DNA from: Akkermansiaceae bacterium
GTDB lineage: Bacteria; Verrucomicrobiota; Verrucomicrobiia; Verrucomicrobiales; Akkermansiaceae
DNA length: 33,792 bases
Direction: 5' to 3'
Assembly: GCA_013001695.1 (NCBI GenBank)
Contig: JABDMC010000158.1
Span: forward strand, 1-33,792
The notes under the pieces are model-generated. The model searched no databases. It saw only the letters and a program-made list of their open reading frames with translations, and was not told the origin of the DNA. Of the stretch, positions 25,206 to 33,018 are shown piece by piece (position 1 is the stretch's first letter; every line of letters begins with the position of its first letter). A program made the translations under genes and the position numbers.

Positions 25206-26990
25206 ATGAACCGTCTCATCATCAACCTTCTCCTGGCATGCGGGATCTGCTCGTTGGCTTCGGCCGCCGCCTCCCCGAACGTCGTGCTCGTCATCACCGA
25301 CGACCAGGGCTACGGCGACCTCGGCTGCAACGGCCACCCGTGGGCGAAGACCCCGCACGTCGACAAGCTCCACGCCGAGTCGGTCGCCCTTGACGACTAC
25401 CACGTCGCCCCGACCTGTTCCCCGACCCGCTGCGGGCTCCTCACCGGCCACTGGACGAACCGCACCGGCGTTTGGCACACCATCTACGGGCGCTCGATGT
25501 TGCGCGAGAACGAGATCACCCTCGGGCAACTCCTGAAGGACAACGGTTATGCCACCGGCATGTTCGGGAAATGGCACCTCGGCGACAACTACCCGTACCG
25601 GCCGGAGGACCGCGGCTTCACCGAAGTCTACCGCCACGGCGGCGGCGGGGTCGGCCAGACGCCCGACCTCTGGGACAACTCCTACTTCGACGGCCACTAC
25701 TTCCACAATGGCAGGATCGTCCCCGCCAAGGGATTCTGCACCGATGTCTTCTTCGACTACGGCATCAAGTTCATCAAGGACAGCGCCGCCAAAAACAAGC
25801 CGTTCTTCGCCTACATCTGCACCAACGCCCCGCACGGGCCGCTCCACTGCCCGCAGAAGTACATCGACATGTACGACGGCCGGTCCGACGCCGAGAAATC
25901 GTACTACGGGATGATCACCAACATCGACGACAACGTCGGGCGCACCCGCAAGGTCCTCGAGGAACTGGGCATCGCGGACGACACCATCTTCATCTTCACC
26001 ACCGACAACGGGACCACCGTCGGCAAGAACATCTTCAATGCCGGGATGCGCGGCTCCAAGGGCAGCGAATACGACGGGGGCCACCGCGTTCCGTTCATCC
26101 TCCACTGGCCGGCCGGGAAGCTCGCCGAGAAGAAGTCCGTCGCGACCCTGACCTCCTTCGTCGACATCGTTCCCACCATCCTCGACCTCTGCGAGGCGAA
26201 GAAGCCGGAGGCTCTCGAGTTCGACGGCAAGTCGATCAGGGACCTCCTCTACAAGGGCGACCACAAGTCATGGCCGGACCGCTTCCTCATCACCGACTCG
26301 CAGCGCGTCGTCGATCCGGTCAAGTGGCGCAAGTCGGCCGTGATGTCCGAGAAGTGGCGGCTCATCAACGGCTCCGAGCTCTACGACATCGACGCCGATC
26401 CCGGCCAGAAGACCGACGTCGCCAAGACCTACCCGGACCAGGTGAAGAAGATGCGCGACTTCTACGAGGCGTGGTGGGCGGAGCTCGAGCCGACGTTCTC
26501 GCAAACGACCGAGATCTACATCGGCCATCCCGATCACCCACGGGTTTCCATGACCGCCCACGACTGGATCGAGGGGCCGACCCCGCCGTGGAACCAGGGC
26601 TCCATCCGCAAGGGGCAGGCGCCCAGGGACGGGACCCACGAAAGCCACTGGGCGGTGAAGGTCCTCGCGGGCGGGAAGTACGCCTTCGAACTGCGGCGCT
26701 GGCCGGCCGAGGCCGACAAGCCGATCAGCGGCGGGCTCCCCGCCGAACCGAACGTCCCCGGGGCCAGCAAGGCGTTCCGGGCCAATCCCGGCAAGGCCCT
26801 CGACATCGAGAAGGCCATCCTCCGCATCGACGGCAAGGCCGTCGCCGACGCCCCGGTCGAGGACGGCCAGACCCACGTCACCTTCACCGCCGATCTCGCC
26901 AAGGGCTCCCACCAGCTGAGCCCCGTCTTCCGCACCGCCGCGGGCAAGGAGGTCGGCGCCTACTATCTCATCGTCACGCCCGCGAAGTAG
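25206..26990 (+). CDS. Secreted S1-family sulfatase with C-terminal extension
   Basis: A 594-aa arylsulfatase-type enzyme. Signal peptide 1-21, then NVVLVITDDQGYGDLGC (metal-binding Asp32-Asp33), CSPTRCGLLTGHW with Cys71 as the formylglycine precursor, FGKWHLGDN and FTTDNGTT (metal-binding Asp-Asn). The usual core ends near residue 430. About 150 extra residues follow (from IYIGHPDHPRVSMTAHDWIEG to YLIVTPAK), predominantly beta-like, probably an appended beta-sandwich that shapes the active site or binds glycan; it resembles tails seen in some PVC arylsulfatases. Sulfated glycans are the likely substrates. It converges on the metallophosphoesterase gene (9 bp between stops). Confidence 0.94.
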   Translation: MNRLIINLLLACGICSLASAAASPNVVLVITDDQGYGDLGCNGHPWAKTPHVDKLHAESVALDDYHVAPTCSPTRCGLLTGHWTNRTGVWHTIYGRSMLRENEITLGQLLKDNGYATGMFGKWHLGDNYPYRPEDRGFTEVYRHGGGGVGQTPDLWDNSYFDGHYFHNGRIVPAKGFCTDVFFDYGIKFIKDSAAKNKPFFAYICTNAPHGPLHCPQKYIDMYDGRSDAEKSYYGMITNIDDNVGRTRKVLEELGIADDTIFIFTTDNGTTVGKNIFNAGMRGSKGSEYDGGHRVPFILHWPAGKLAEKKSVATLTSFVDIVPTILDLCEAKKPEALEFDGKSIRDLLYKGDHKSWPDRFLITDSQRVVDPVKWRKSAVMSEKWRLINGSELYDIDADPGQKTDVAKTYPDQVKKMRDFYEAWWAELEPTFSQTTEIYIGHPDHPRVSMTAHDWIEGPTPPWNQGSIRKGQAPRDGTHESHWAVKVLAGGKYAFELRRWPAEADKPISGGLPAEPNVPGASKAFRANPGKALDIEKAILRIDGKAVADAPVEDGQTHVTFTADLAKGSHQLSPVFRTAAGKEVGAYYLIVTPAK

Positions 26991-26999
26991 GGCCCCGGA

Positions 27000-27923
27000 C
27001 TACCGCCACGCGAGCCGCTTCTCCTCGAGGTGCTGCGGGTGGGCGGCATCGAGGGACCGCAGCGTCAGGCTGATGCCCGTCGCGTCCGCCTCGGCGAGCA
27101 CCCAGCCGCTGGGGAAGCCCTCCTTGAAGACGTAGGCCACCGGCGGAAGGTTGATGAGGTGCAGCCCGCTCTCGTGCCGGCTCGTCCGCCACGTGTGGCT
27201 GTGCCCGTACACCACCGCCTTGACGTGCCCGTGCTTCGCGAGGATCGCGAAGAGCGGATCGGTGTCCTTCACGCCGAAAACCTTGGCGCCGGGCTCGATC
27301 CCGAACTGCGGCGTGTGGTGCATGACGATGATCACGGGGCGGCCCGGGTTGCCCTCCAGCCAGCCGTCGAGCCAGCGTAGCTGGGCGTCTCCGACCTCCC
27401 CGGTCACGACGTCCACTTCCATGAGCGTATCGAGGAAGATCCAGTTCGCCTCCGGGGTTTCCAGGACCTCGACGAGCTTGTGATCGACGAGGCTGTTGGT
27501 GACCTCCGGCCGCTCGTTGAAGGACTTCAGGAAGACGTCGCGATCGTCGTGGTTGCCCATCAGGTAGTGCACCGGGATCCCCGCCTGCGAGATCGGTCCC
27601 ACGAGTTCCTGGAGTTGCGCGTAGTCGCCTGCCAGTCCCTTCGACACGGCGCAATCGCCGTTGATCAGCAGGTGATCCGGCGCCGGTGCCACGGTGAGGA
27701 CATCGGATGCCACCCCCTCGAGGTGCCTCGTGAGGTTCACCCCCCGCAGCTTCCGGGCGGGGTCCTTGTCAATGTGGGTGTCGGCCAGGAGGGCCACGCG
27801 AGTCGGGCCCTCGTCCGCCTGCGCGGCGGCGACACGCAGCGACACCGCGGTCCCCCCGAGCAAGGTGGTGGCCAGGAAGCGCCGGCGCGAACAACCGGAC
27901 GGAGGCGGGCAGAAAAGAGGCAT
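27000..27923 (-). CDS. Tat-exported metallophosphoesterase
   Basis: A 307-aa calcineurin-like phosphoesterase. A twin-arginine signal lies at residues 11-35 (CSRRRFLATTLLGG), so it should be exported folded. Metal-site blocks appear in order: LLADTHID (Asp48, His50), LLINGDCA (Asp90), YLMGNHDDRD (Asn124, His125), IVMHHTPQ and VYGHSHTW. These form the dinuclear metal centre of the family. In family members, a Gly-Asp motif followed by Cys here is a variant of GDxx. Substrate could be a phosphodiester, phosphomonoester or lipid; cannot be decided. The ATG at 27923 is used because the Tat signal follows. It is divergent from the glycosyltransferase gene. Confidence 0.92.
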   Translation of the reverse strand: MPLFCPPPSGCSRRRFLATTLLGGTAVSLRVAAAQADEGPTRVALLADTHIDKDPARKLRGVNLTRHLEGVASDVLTVAPAPDHLLINGDCAVSKGLAGDYAQLQELVGPISQAGIPVHYLMGNHDDRDVFLKSFNERPEVTNSLVDHKLVEVLETPEANWIFLDTLMEVDVVTGEVGDAQLRWLDGWLEGNPGRPVIIVMHHTPQFGIEPGAKVFGVKDTDPLFAILAKHGHVKAVVYGHSHTWRTSRHESGLHLINLPPVAYVFKEGFPSGWVLAEADATGISLTLRSLDAAHPQHLEEKRLAWR

Positions 27924-28089
27924 GAAGCCATGCTAGGCCGCCGGGGGAATCGCCGGCAAGACCCGAAACCCGCATCCCACGGATCCGTCCCCGCCGATGC
28001 TGCTTGGAATCGGCATGGCTCCCGGCTACGGGTAGGGCCACTTGCCCGCCGGGCCGGTTCTCCCGGGCAACCCCCGGCCCTCCTTCCCC

Positions 28090-29388
28090 GTGAACTCCAC
28101 CAAGGTCCTCCGCATCCGGAATGTCGGCTTCATCGCGACGCGCATCGCGGGCACCGACGGGGTGAGCCTCGAAATCGGGAAGTGGGCCCGGATCATCGAG
28201 GACAGCGGTTTCGACTGCTTCTACGTGTGCGCCACCAGCGACCGCCCGGCGGAGCGCACCTTCCTCATCCCGGAGGCCGACTTCTTCCACCCGGAGATCA
28301 GGGAGATCTACGAGGAGGCCTTCGGCCGCACCACCCGCCCCCGTGATCTCAGCCGCCGGGTCGACGATCTGAAACAGCGCATCAAGTCGGGTCTCTACGC
28401 CGCCGTCGAGGAGTTCCAGCTCGACGCCCTCATCGCGGAGAACGTCCTCACCATCCCGATGAACATCCCCTTCGGTCTCGCCCTCACCGAGTTCCTCTTC
28501 GAGACCGGCATCCCCTGCATCGCCCACCACCACGACTTCTACTGGGAACGGTCGCGCTTCACGGTGAATGCCATCCGCGACTACCTGAGCGCCGCCTTTC
28601 CCCCGCGCGACGACGATATCGAGCACGTCGTCATCAATTCCCAGGCCAGCATGGAATTCAGCCGCCGCACCGGCCTCTCGTGCCGTGTCATCCCGAATGT
28701 CATGGACTTCGAGCACCCGCCGGGGCCGCTCGACGACTACGCGAAAGACTTCCGCGAGGCCATCGGGGTCGGTCCGGACGACTTCCTCATCCTCCAGCCG
28801 ACCCGCATCGTGCAGCGCAAGGGGATCACCCACGCCATCGAGCTCGTCCGCCGCCTCGACGACCCGCGGTGCAAGCTCGTCGTCAGCCACGACGGCCGCG
28901 ACGAGGGCGACGCCTACCTGAAGCGCATCCTCAGCTACGCCGAGCTGATGGATGTGGAACTCATCCTTGCCGGCGACCGGATCTCCGCGGCGCGCGGGAC
29001 CGCCGAGGATGGCAGCAAGCGCTACTCGATCTGGGATGTCTACCAGCACGCCGACCTCGTGACCTACCCGTCGACCTACGAGGGCTTCGGCAATGCCTTC
29101 CTCGAGGCCATCTACTTCCGCAAGCCGCTCCTCTGCAACCGCTACTCGATCTTCGAAAGCGACATCCTCCCCTACGGCTTCAAGGTGACCCTCATGGACG
29201 GCTTTCTCGACGAGGAGGCCGTGGATTCCGTTCGCCGCATCCTGGTCGACCGCGAGTTCTGCCAGTCGTGCGTCGACCACAACTACGAACTCGGCCGCCA
29301 GTTCTTCTCCTACGACCGGGTCCGCGACGAACTGCGGACCATCCTCGAGCGACGGCGCCCCGCGGGCACGCCGAACAATCACGGGTAG
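28090..29388 (+). CDS. Glycosyltransferase family 4-type
   Basis: A 432-aa GT-B glycosyltransferase, cytoplasmic. The N-terminal domain begins VGFIATRIAGTDGVSLEIGKW, a donor/acceptor loop seen in retaining GT4 enzymes; I recall a similar start in mannosylglucosylglycerate synthase-like proteins, so compatible-solute synthesis is one option. The C-terminal domain has LILQPTRIVQRKGITHAIEL and the E-x7-E motif in STYEGFGNAFLEAI. The Cys/His-rich CIAHHHDFYWERSRF is also characteristic. The start is GTG at 28090; a TTG at 28042 would add 16 Pro-rich residues and is less likely. No partner genes such as a phosphatase for a solute are adjacent, although the divergent metallophosphoesterase is exported and so not an obvious partner. 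Confidence 0.88.
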   Translation: MNSTKVLRIRNVGFIATRIAGTDGVSLEIGKWARIIEDSGFDCFYVCATSDRPAERTFLIPEADFFHPEIREIYEEAFGRTTRPRDLSRRVDDLKQRIKSGLYAAVEEFQLDALIAENVLTIPMNIPFGLALTEFLFETGIPCIAHHHDFYWERSRFTVNAIRDYLSAAFPPRDDDIEHVVINSQASMEFSRRTGLSCRVIPNVMDFEHPPGPLDDYAKDFREAIGVGPDDFLILQPTRIVQRKGITHAIELVRRLDDPRCKLVVSHDGRDEGDAYLKRILSYAELMDVELILAGDRISAARGTAEDGSKRYSIWDVYQHADLVTYPSTYEGFGNAFLEAIYFRKPLLCNRYSIFESDILPYGFKVTLMDGFLDEEAVDSVRRILVDREFCQSCVDHNYELGRQFFSYDRVRDELRTILERRRPAGTPNNHG

Positions 29389-29415
29389 TTGGAGTGACGC
29401 CTTCAGGCGTTCCAA
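29389..29415 (+). terminator. Hairpin after the glycosyltransferase gene
   Basis: ACGCC-TTCA-GGCGT (29397-29410), flanked by TTGG (29389-29392) and CCAA (29412-29415), starts immediately after the stop codon. The loop TTCA is the same as in the REP-like hairpins around 21650. There is no U tract, so either a REP-like palindrome or a weak terminator. Confidence 0.4.
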
Positions 29416-29855
29416 TGGGGCTTCCCGGATCATTCGCGCTCCTCCAGGCGGCCGAAACCGTCGCTCCTCCCCTCTACCTTGCCGTTACGAAGCCGCGCCG
29501 CGACGATGGCGACCGCGAACTCACCATCAATTTCATCTGCTCGTGCCCGCTCTGCCACCCGGCCTTCGAGGGTTTCCTCGAGCCGGGACTGGACGACTTC
29601 TGCGGCGCAAGGCAGGCCGGGTGGAAGCAAGGTGCGATCTGCGAAGGGGCCGCCGGGACACCCATGACCGGCGAGCAGGCCCCGCCCGTCAGGGCGCCGG
29701 CCCGCCGGTGGGCACCAGGACGTAAAACGCCTCCGGGAGGGAGACGGCCTCCAGCACCACGTCCGTTCCGGGGGCAAGGTCGCTCGCGACCGGGGCGGCC
29801 CCGAAATCCTGCAAGTCGGTCGATCGATACGCGTCCACATTGCCTTCCGCCGTAA
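29415..29855 (+). pseudogene. Possible Cys-rich ORF or gene remnant
   Basis: From ATG 29415 a frame of 146 codons is open. Its first half looks protein-like, with GC-rich third positions and ordinary composition: PPLYLAVTKPRRDDGDRELT, then INFICSCPLCHPAFEGFLEP with a C-x-C-x2-C-H-P cluster, then DDFCGARQAGWKQGAICEG. The second half becomes Pro/Arg/Gly-rich and overlaps the 3' end of the DNRLRE gene on the other strand by 167 bp, as expected if a real frame ends near 29690 and the rest is antisense shadow. I cannot name the family. It could be a truncated or decayed gene or a small metal-binding protein. The interval 29416-29688 holds no other candidate. Confidence 0.3.
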
Positions 29856-30642
29856 AGGTCGCGAGAAAGTTGCCCGCCTCGATCCGCACTCCCGTGATCA
29901 CGATCGGTTCCGGGTCGCTGGAGGTGAACTCCACCGTCAACTTCGGGCGGCTCGCCACCGTCGCGAACTGCTGGCTCGCAAAAGCCCGCGCGTTCTGGAG
30001 TCCCCCTTCGTCGCCGGACAGGATCCAGCCGAAGTTCGTCCCCGGGTTGTCGAGGAAGTCCTGCACGTCCGCCGTGAGCTGCGCCCCGGTCCAGTCGTAG
30101 GTGCCATTGGCGGCCCCCACCGTCGCGGTGGCCGACTTGACCGCCAGAAAGTCGCCGCCGTTCGTCGTCCATGGCGAGGTCCCGAAGAAGTTCTGCGTCC
30201 AGGTGGCATCACCCGGGGCGGCCGCCACGCCCTTCCCGCTCGGTCCGGAATCCGAGGCCCCCTCGCCCCAGTTGGCGCTGAGCCGGTGCAGGAAAAAGTC
30301 GGTGGCCCCCGAATCCGGCGCGGTCTGGACGGAAGTGAGGCTCAACTTCGCCGACACGATGGCGGCGCCCGCCGGAATGTTCCCCGCCACGTCGAAGGCC
30401 ACGAGGCCCCGCCGAAAGGCCCCGATCGGGACCGTATTCAGCCCCGCCACCCCGGCGTAAATCCGATCCCCCATGCCGTTGCTGTTGTCCTCGAAGTCCT
30501 CGAAGATCGAGTTGTCCTTCGACGCCTCGAGCACCACCGTCGTGCCCGCCGGTGCGACCGCCGTCGCGCCCAACATGATCAGTCCCACCGCGAGGCTCCG
30601 CCCCGATCGGACCGCTTGCGGTTCAATCCTCTTCGCCTTCAT
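29689..30642 (-). CDS. Secreted DNRLRE-domain protein
   Basis: A 317-aa secreted protein. An extended signal peptide (about residues 1-33, LAVGLIMLGATAVAPAG) precedes the DNRLRE-type beta domain: TVVLEASKDNSIFEDFEDNS and NGMGDRIYAG, followed by RRGLVAFDVAGNIPAGAAIV, SANWGEGASD and VQDFLDNPGTNFGWILSG. The C-terminal ~80 residues, with YRSTDLQDFG and PEAFYVLVPTG, look like a small beta module often seen at the end of Verrucomicrobia surface proteins. DNRLRE proteins are carbohydrate-binding or adhesin-like surface components; the role here is inferred. ATG 30642 is preferred to the upstream 30681 start. It follows the outer-membrane protein gene by 121 bp on the same strand. Confidence 0.82.
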   Translation of the reverse strand: MKAKRIEPQAVRSGRSLAVGLIMLGATAVAPAGTTVVLEASKDNSIFEDFEDNSNGMGDRIYAGVAGLNTVPIGAFRRGLVAFDVAGNIPAGAAIVSAKLSLTSVQTAPDSGATDFFLHRLSANWGEGASDSGPSGKGVAAAPGDATWTQNFFGTSPWTTNGGDFLAVKSATATVGAANGTYDWTGAQLTADVQDFLDNPGTNFGWILSGDEGGLQNARAFASQQFATVASRPKLTVEFTSSDPEPIVITGVRIEAGNFLATFTAEGNVDAYRSTDLQDFGAAPVASDLAPGTDVVLEAVSLPEAFYVLVPTGGPAP

Positions 30643-30763
30643 TGTCGTTTCCGATTGGGCGCCCCGGCCCCGGCTCTCCACGAATCAATGAGGCGAGAGG
30701 CGCGTTGTTATTCCATGCTTGTTCCTTCAGTAGTCAGTCTCGCCTCGATCGCCCCGGCCGCCA

Positions 30764-31684
30764 TCAAAATTCGTAGGTCAACATGGCCCGCAGGTTGAAG
30801 AGGGAATCGTTCTCGGTGGAAAAGTCCCCACCCTGCACATCGCCTCGCATGACGTCGAGCGGGGCGTAAAAGGCCTCCACCCCGAGGCGGCAATTCTCGC
30901 CGACGGGCCGCGAATAGCCCCCCGTCAGCCCGTAGATCCAGCCGTCGCTCATCTGGCGGGTCCGATCCCGCACGTCGAAGCGGCGCCCTTCGAGGAGGGC
31001 GTTGACCTGGAACTCGAGGTCGAGATACGCCGCATAGAGCCCGAAAAAGAGGGAGCCCCCCACATTCTCCGGCAGCTCGTAGCCGCCGGTCAACGCCAGC
31101 CCGGCATAGTTCAGCTGCACCTCGTCTTCGGAAGGCGCCAGGCAGCCGCCGGTTCCGGTCCGGGCGTCGTCCTCCGAGCAGGTGATGTCCCCCTTCGCGG
31201 TCCCGAGTTGCCCGAAGAGGCGCAGGCCGAGAATAAGGTCGTCGCACCGGTAAATCGGCCGTTCCAGCGCCACCGCCAGGACGTTCGGCTCGATCCCCTC
31301 GATTTCCACCGGCGGGATGTAAGCCAGTTCGAAGGTGGTGTTGAAGCCGATCCCCATCGTAAGGCGGGGCCGCGGCACCACCGGCAGGCGGTTGATGTCC
31401 TCCTCCTTGGTTCCCTTGAAACCCACGGTGCGCTCCCCGCGGCTCAGGCCGGGGTTCCAGATGCCCTCCAGCGAGAATTCCAGCTCCCCGTCTTCGCGAT
31501 CGGCCGGCGGGCCAACGCTGGTGAACATCAGCAGGGCCGCGGTACGCTTCATGGCCCACGCCTCGGGCCGGTCAAAGTCGAGATCCTCCACCGTCGTCAG
31601 GGTGATGACCTGCGCCCCCGCCGCTCCCCGCAGCGCCAGCGCCACCGCGCCTGCCAACCACCCGATTCTCCAAGCGTTCTTCAT
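30764..31684 (-). CDS. Outer-membrane beta-barrel protein, uncharacterised
   Basis: A 306-aa protein with a signal peptide (MKNAWRIGWLAGAVALALRG, cleavage near GAAGAQ). Alternating amphipathic strands run to the C-terminus, which ends LTYEF, an aromatic last residue typical of outer-membrane barrels recognised by BamA. LTMGIGFNTTFELAYIPP and YGLTGGYSRPVGENCRLG are barrel-like segments. I do not recognise the family. ATG 31684 is supported by GGAG 8 nt upstream. The DNRLRE gene lies 121 bp downstream; an 8-bp inverted repeat with a 41-nt loop (30690-30697 with 30739-30746) lies in the gap and may attenuate or punctuate the pair. Confidence 0.78.
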   Translation of the reverse strand: MKNAWRIGWLAGAVALALRGAAGAQVITLTTVEDLDFDRPEAWAMKRTAALLMFTSVGPPADREDGELEFSLEGIWNPGLSRGERTVGFKGTKEEDINRLPVVPRPRLTMGIGFNTTFELAYIPPVEIEGIEPNVLAVALERPIYRCDDLILGLRLFGQLGTAKGDITCSEDDARTGTGGCLAPSEDEVQLNYAGLALTGGYELPENVGGSLFFGLYAAYLDLEFQVNALLEGRRFDVRDRTRQMSDGWIYGLTGGYSRPVGENCRLGVEAFYAPLDVMRGDVQGGDFSTENDSLFNLRAMLTYEF

Positions 31685-31910
31685 GATGCGTTCTCCGCGG
31701 GTCTGCTTCGGGCCCGGGAGGATGGGACCATTTCCCCCCCACATTCGACCGCCATAAAACAAGCCCCTTCCGGGAGTCATTCATCTTTCACCTTCCGGCG
31801 AACGAGTCAAGCCGGCCCAACGCGAGCACCTCCGGGTTTACCCGCAATTCTTCACCACCCGCCAAAAAATTTTCGGTTGGCGCCTCGCCCGGGGCGGATA
31901 GCTTGATGCC

Positions 31911-32474
31911 ATGACGGGCCCCGGCCGACGACGACACCTGCTGGCCGCCACGGTCATGCTGCTCGGCGCGGGCCTGTCCGCCGCCGAAGTCTTCGTTCCC
32001 GACAAGGCCCGGAGCCGCATCGCGGTGGATGCCAGGGCCACCAACCATTCCTTCACCGGGATCCTCACTGCCTATGACCTCAGGATCGAGGGCAGGGACG
32101 GAAGCGCCGAACCGACCAGGGTCGAGCTGAAGTGGGACTTCAAGCATCTCGACACCGCCGACAAGAAGCGGAACAGGAACATGCTCAAGTGGCTCGAGCA
32201 CGCCAGGACGCCAACCGGCTCGTTCGTCATGACGAAGTGGATCCGCGACGCCAAGGGCAGGACCTTCAGCCGCGGCAAGATCACCATCCACGGGGTCACC
32301 CGGGAGGTCACTTTCCCGTGCACGATCCGGCGGGAGGGCCACTCGCTGACCGCCAGCGGGATCGCCGTGCTCAATTACAAGGACTTCGGGTTGCCCATCA
32401 TCCGGCAGCTGGCGATCCTAACGGTGAAGCCCGAGCTGCGGATCTCCTTCCGCCTCGTCGGCACTGCCAAATAA
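31911..32474 (+). CDS. YceI-family secreted protein
   Basis: A 187-aa periplasmic protein of the YceI family, an eight-stranded lipocalin-like barrel that binds isoprenoid-type lipids in known members. A signal peptide ends near GLSA (residue 24). YceI features: VDARATNHSFTGIL at the first strands, LKWDFKHLDTADKKRNRNM with the helix after the first strand group, ITIHGVTREVTFPCTI, and C-terminal LAILTVKPELRISFRLV. No cytochrome b561 partner gene is adjacent, though that pairing is common elsewhere. No Shine-Dalgarno sequence is seen before ATG 31911. Confidence 0.9.
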   Translation: MTGPGRRRHLLAATVMLLGAGLSAAEVFVPDKARSRIAVDARATNHSFTGILTAYDLRIEGRDGSAEPTRVELKWDFKHLDTADKKRNRNMLKWLEHARTPTGSFVMTKWIRDAKGRTFSRGKITIHGVTREVTFPCTIRREGHSLTASGIAVLNYKDFGLPIIRQLAILTVKPELRISFRLVGTAK

Positions 32475-32567
32475 GGCCCCGCTTCACGGGTTCCCTGCGC
32501 ATCCCCGCCCCGGGGCTACCCCCCATGGGTTACAGACGCGGCGGGAGCGCTCTGGCATTCTCATCCC

Positions 32568-32759
32568 ATGCCCATCCGGATGATCGTTGCCCTCCTGGCC
32601 GCCGTGCCTGCTGCCTGGCTGGCGGCAAGTTTCGCGGTTCCGTCCGACGCCACCGACGCCTACGTCCCGCCGCGCGCCCTTTTCAATCCCGCCATCGGCG
32701 CCTCCCCGCAAATCCGCATGGCGCTTGTTCTTCCCCCCCCGGTCGACGAATTGCCCTGA
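32568..32759 (+). CDS. Small secreted peptide, 63 aa
   Basis: Starts MPIRMIVALLAAVPAAWLAA, a good signal peptide or membrane anchor, then a short Pro-rich tail (VPSDATDAYVPPRALFNPAI and ALVLPPPVDELP). Family not recognised. Support for a real gene: a plausible signal, third-position GC, and a rho-independent terminator starting 30 bp after the stop on the same strand. No Shine-Dalgarno sequence is seen. It could be a small periplasmic or membrane-associated protein. Confidence 0.5.
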   Translation: MPIRMIVALLAAVPAAWLAASFAVPSDATDAYVPPRALFNPAIGASPQIRMALVLPPPVDELP

Positions 32760-32788
32760 AGCACCGCCCGCCCCATCCCGCTCTTACC

Positions 32789-32820
32789 AACCCCGCGCCC
32801 TCCCCGGTGCGGGTTTTTTT
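32789..32820 (+). terminator. Rho-independent terminator
   Basis: AACCC-GCGCC pairs with GGTGC-GGGTT across one bulged C and one G-U pair (arms about 32789-32799 and 32806-32815, loop about 6 nt). Seven T residues follow directly (32814-32820). This is the best intrinsic terminator in the window and ends the small peptide gene transcript. Confidence 0.8.
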
Positions 32821-33018
32821 GTGGCCCGCCGCGAACCCCGGCATTCCGGCTGTCCATCCCGCCGCCCCGCCGGTACAGTGCCGGCTTGGTGCCATGATGA
32901 TTGCCTCAAGCTCGGCGCCCCATGGAACGGCCTTCCATGGAAAACCCGCTCCCGCCGGTCCTCCCCTGCCACGGCGGGCGCCCCGCCTGCCGGGAATCCA
33001 CGCACCCCTTCCACTCGA
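32821..33018. other. Intergenic region with hairpin and REP-like core
   Basis: About 200 bp with no gene. It contains a perfect 8-bp hairpin (CCATGGAA-CGGCC-TTCCATGG, 32920-32940) and one exact copy of the 20-nt core of the 64-bp repeats, GGCGGGCGCCCCGCCTGCCG, at 32973-32992. The sulfatase at 33019 begins 26 bp after that core. No clear promoter or Shine-Dalgarno sequence is visible. Confidence 0.6.
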
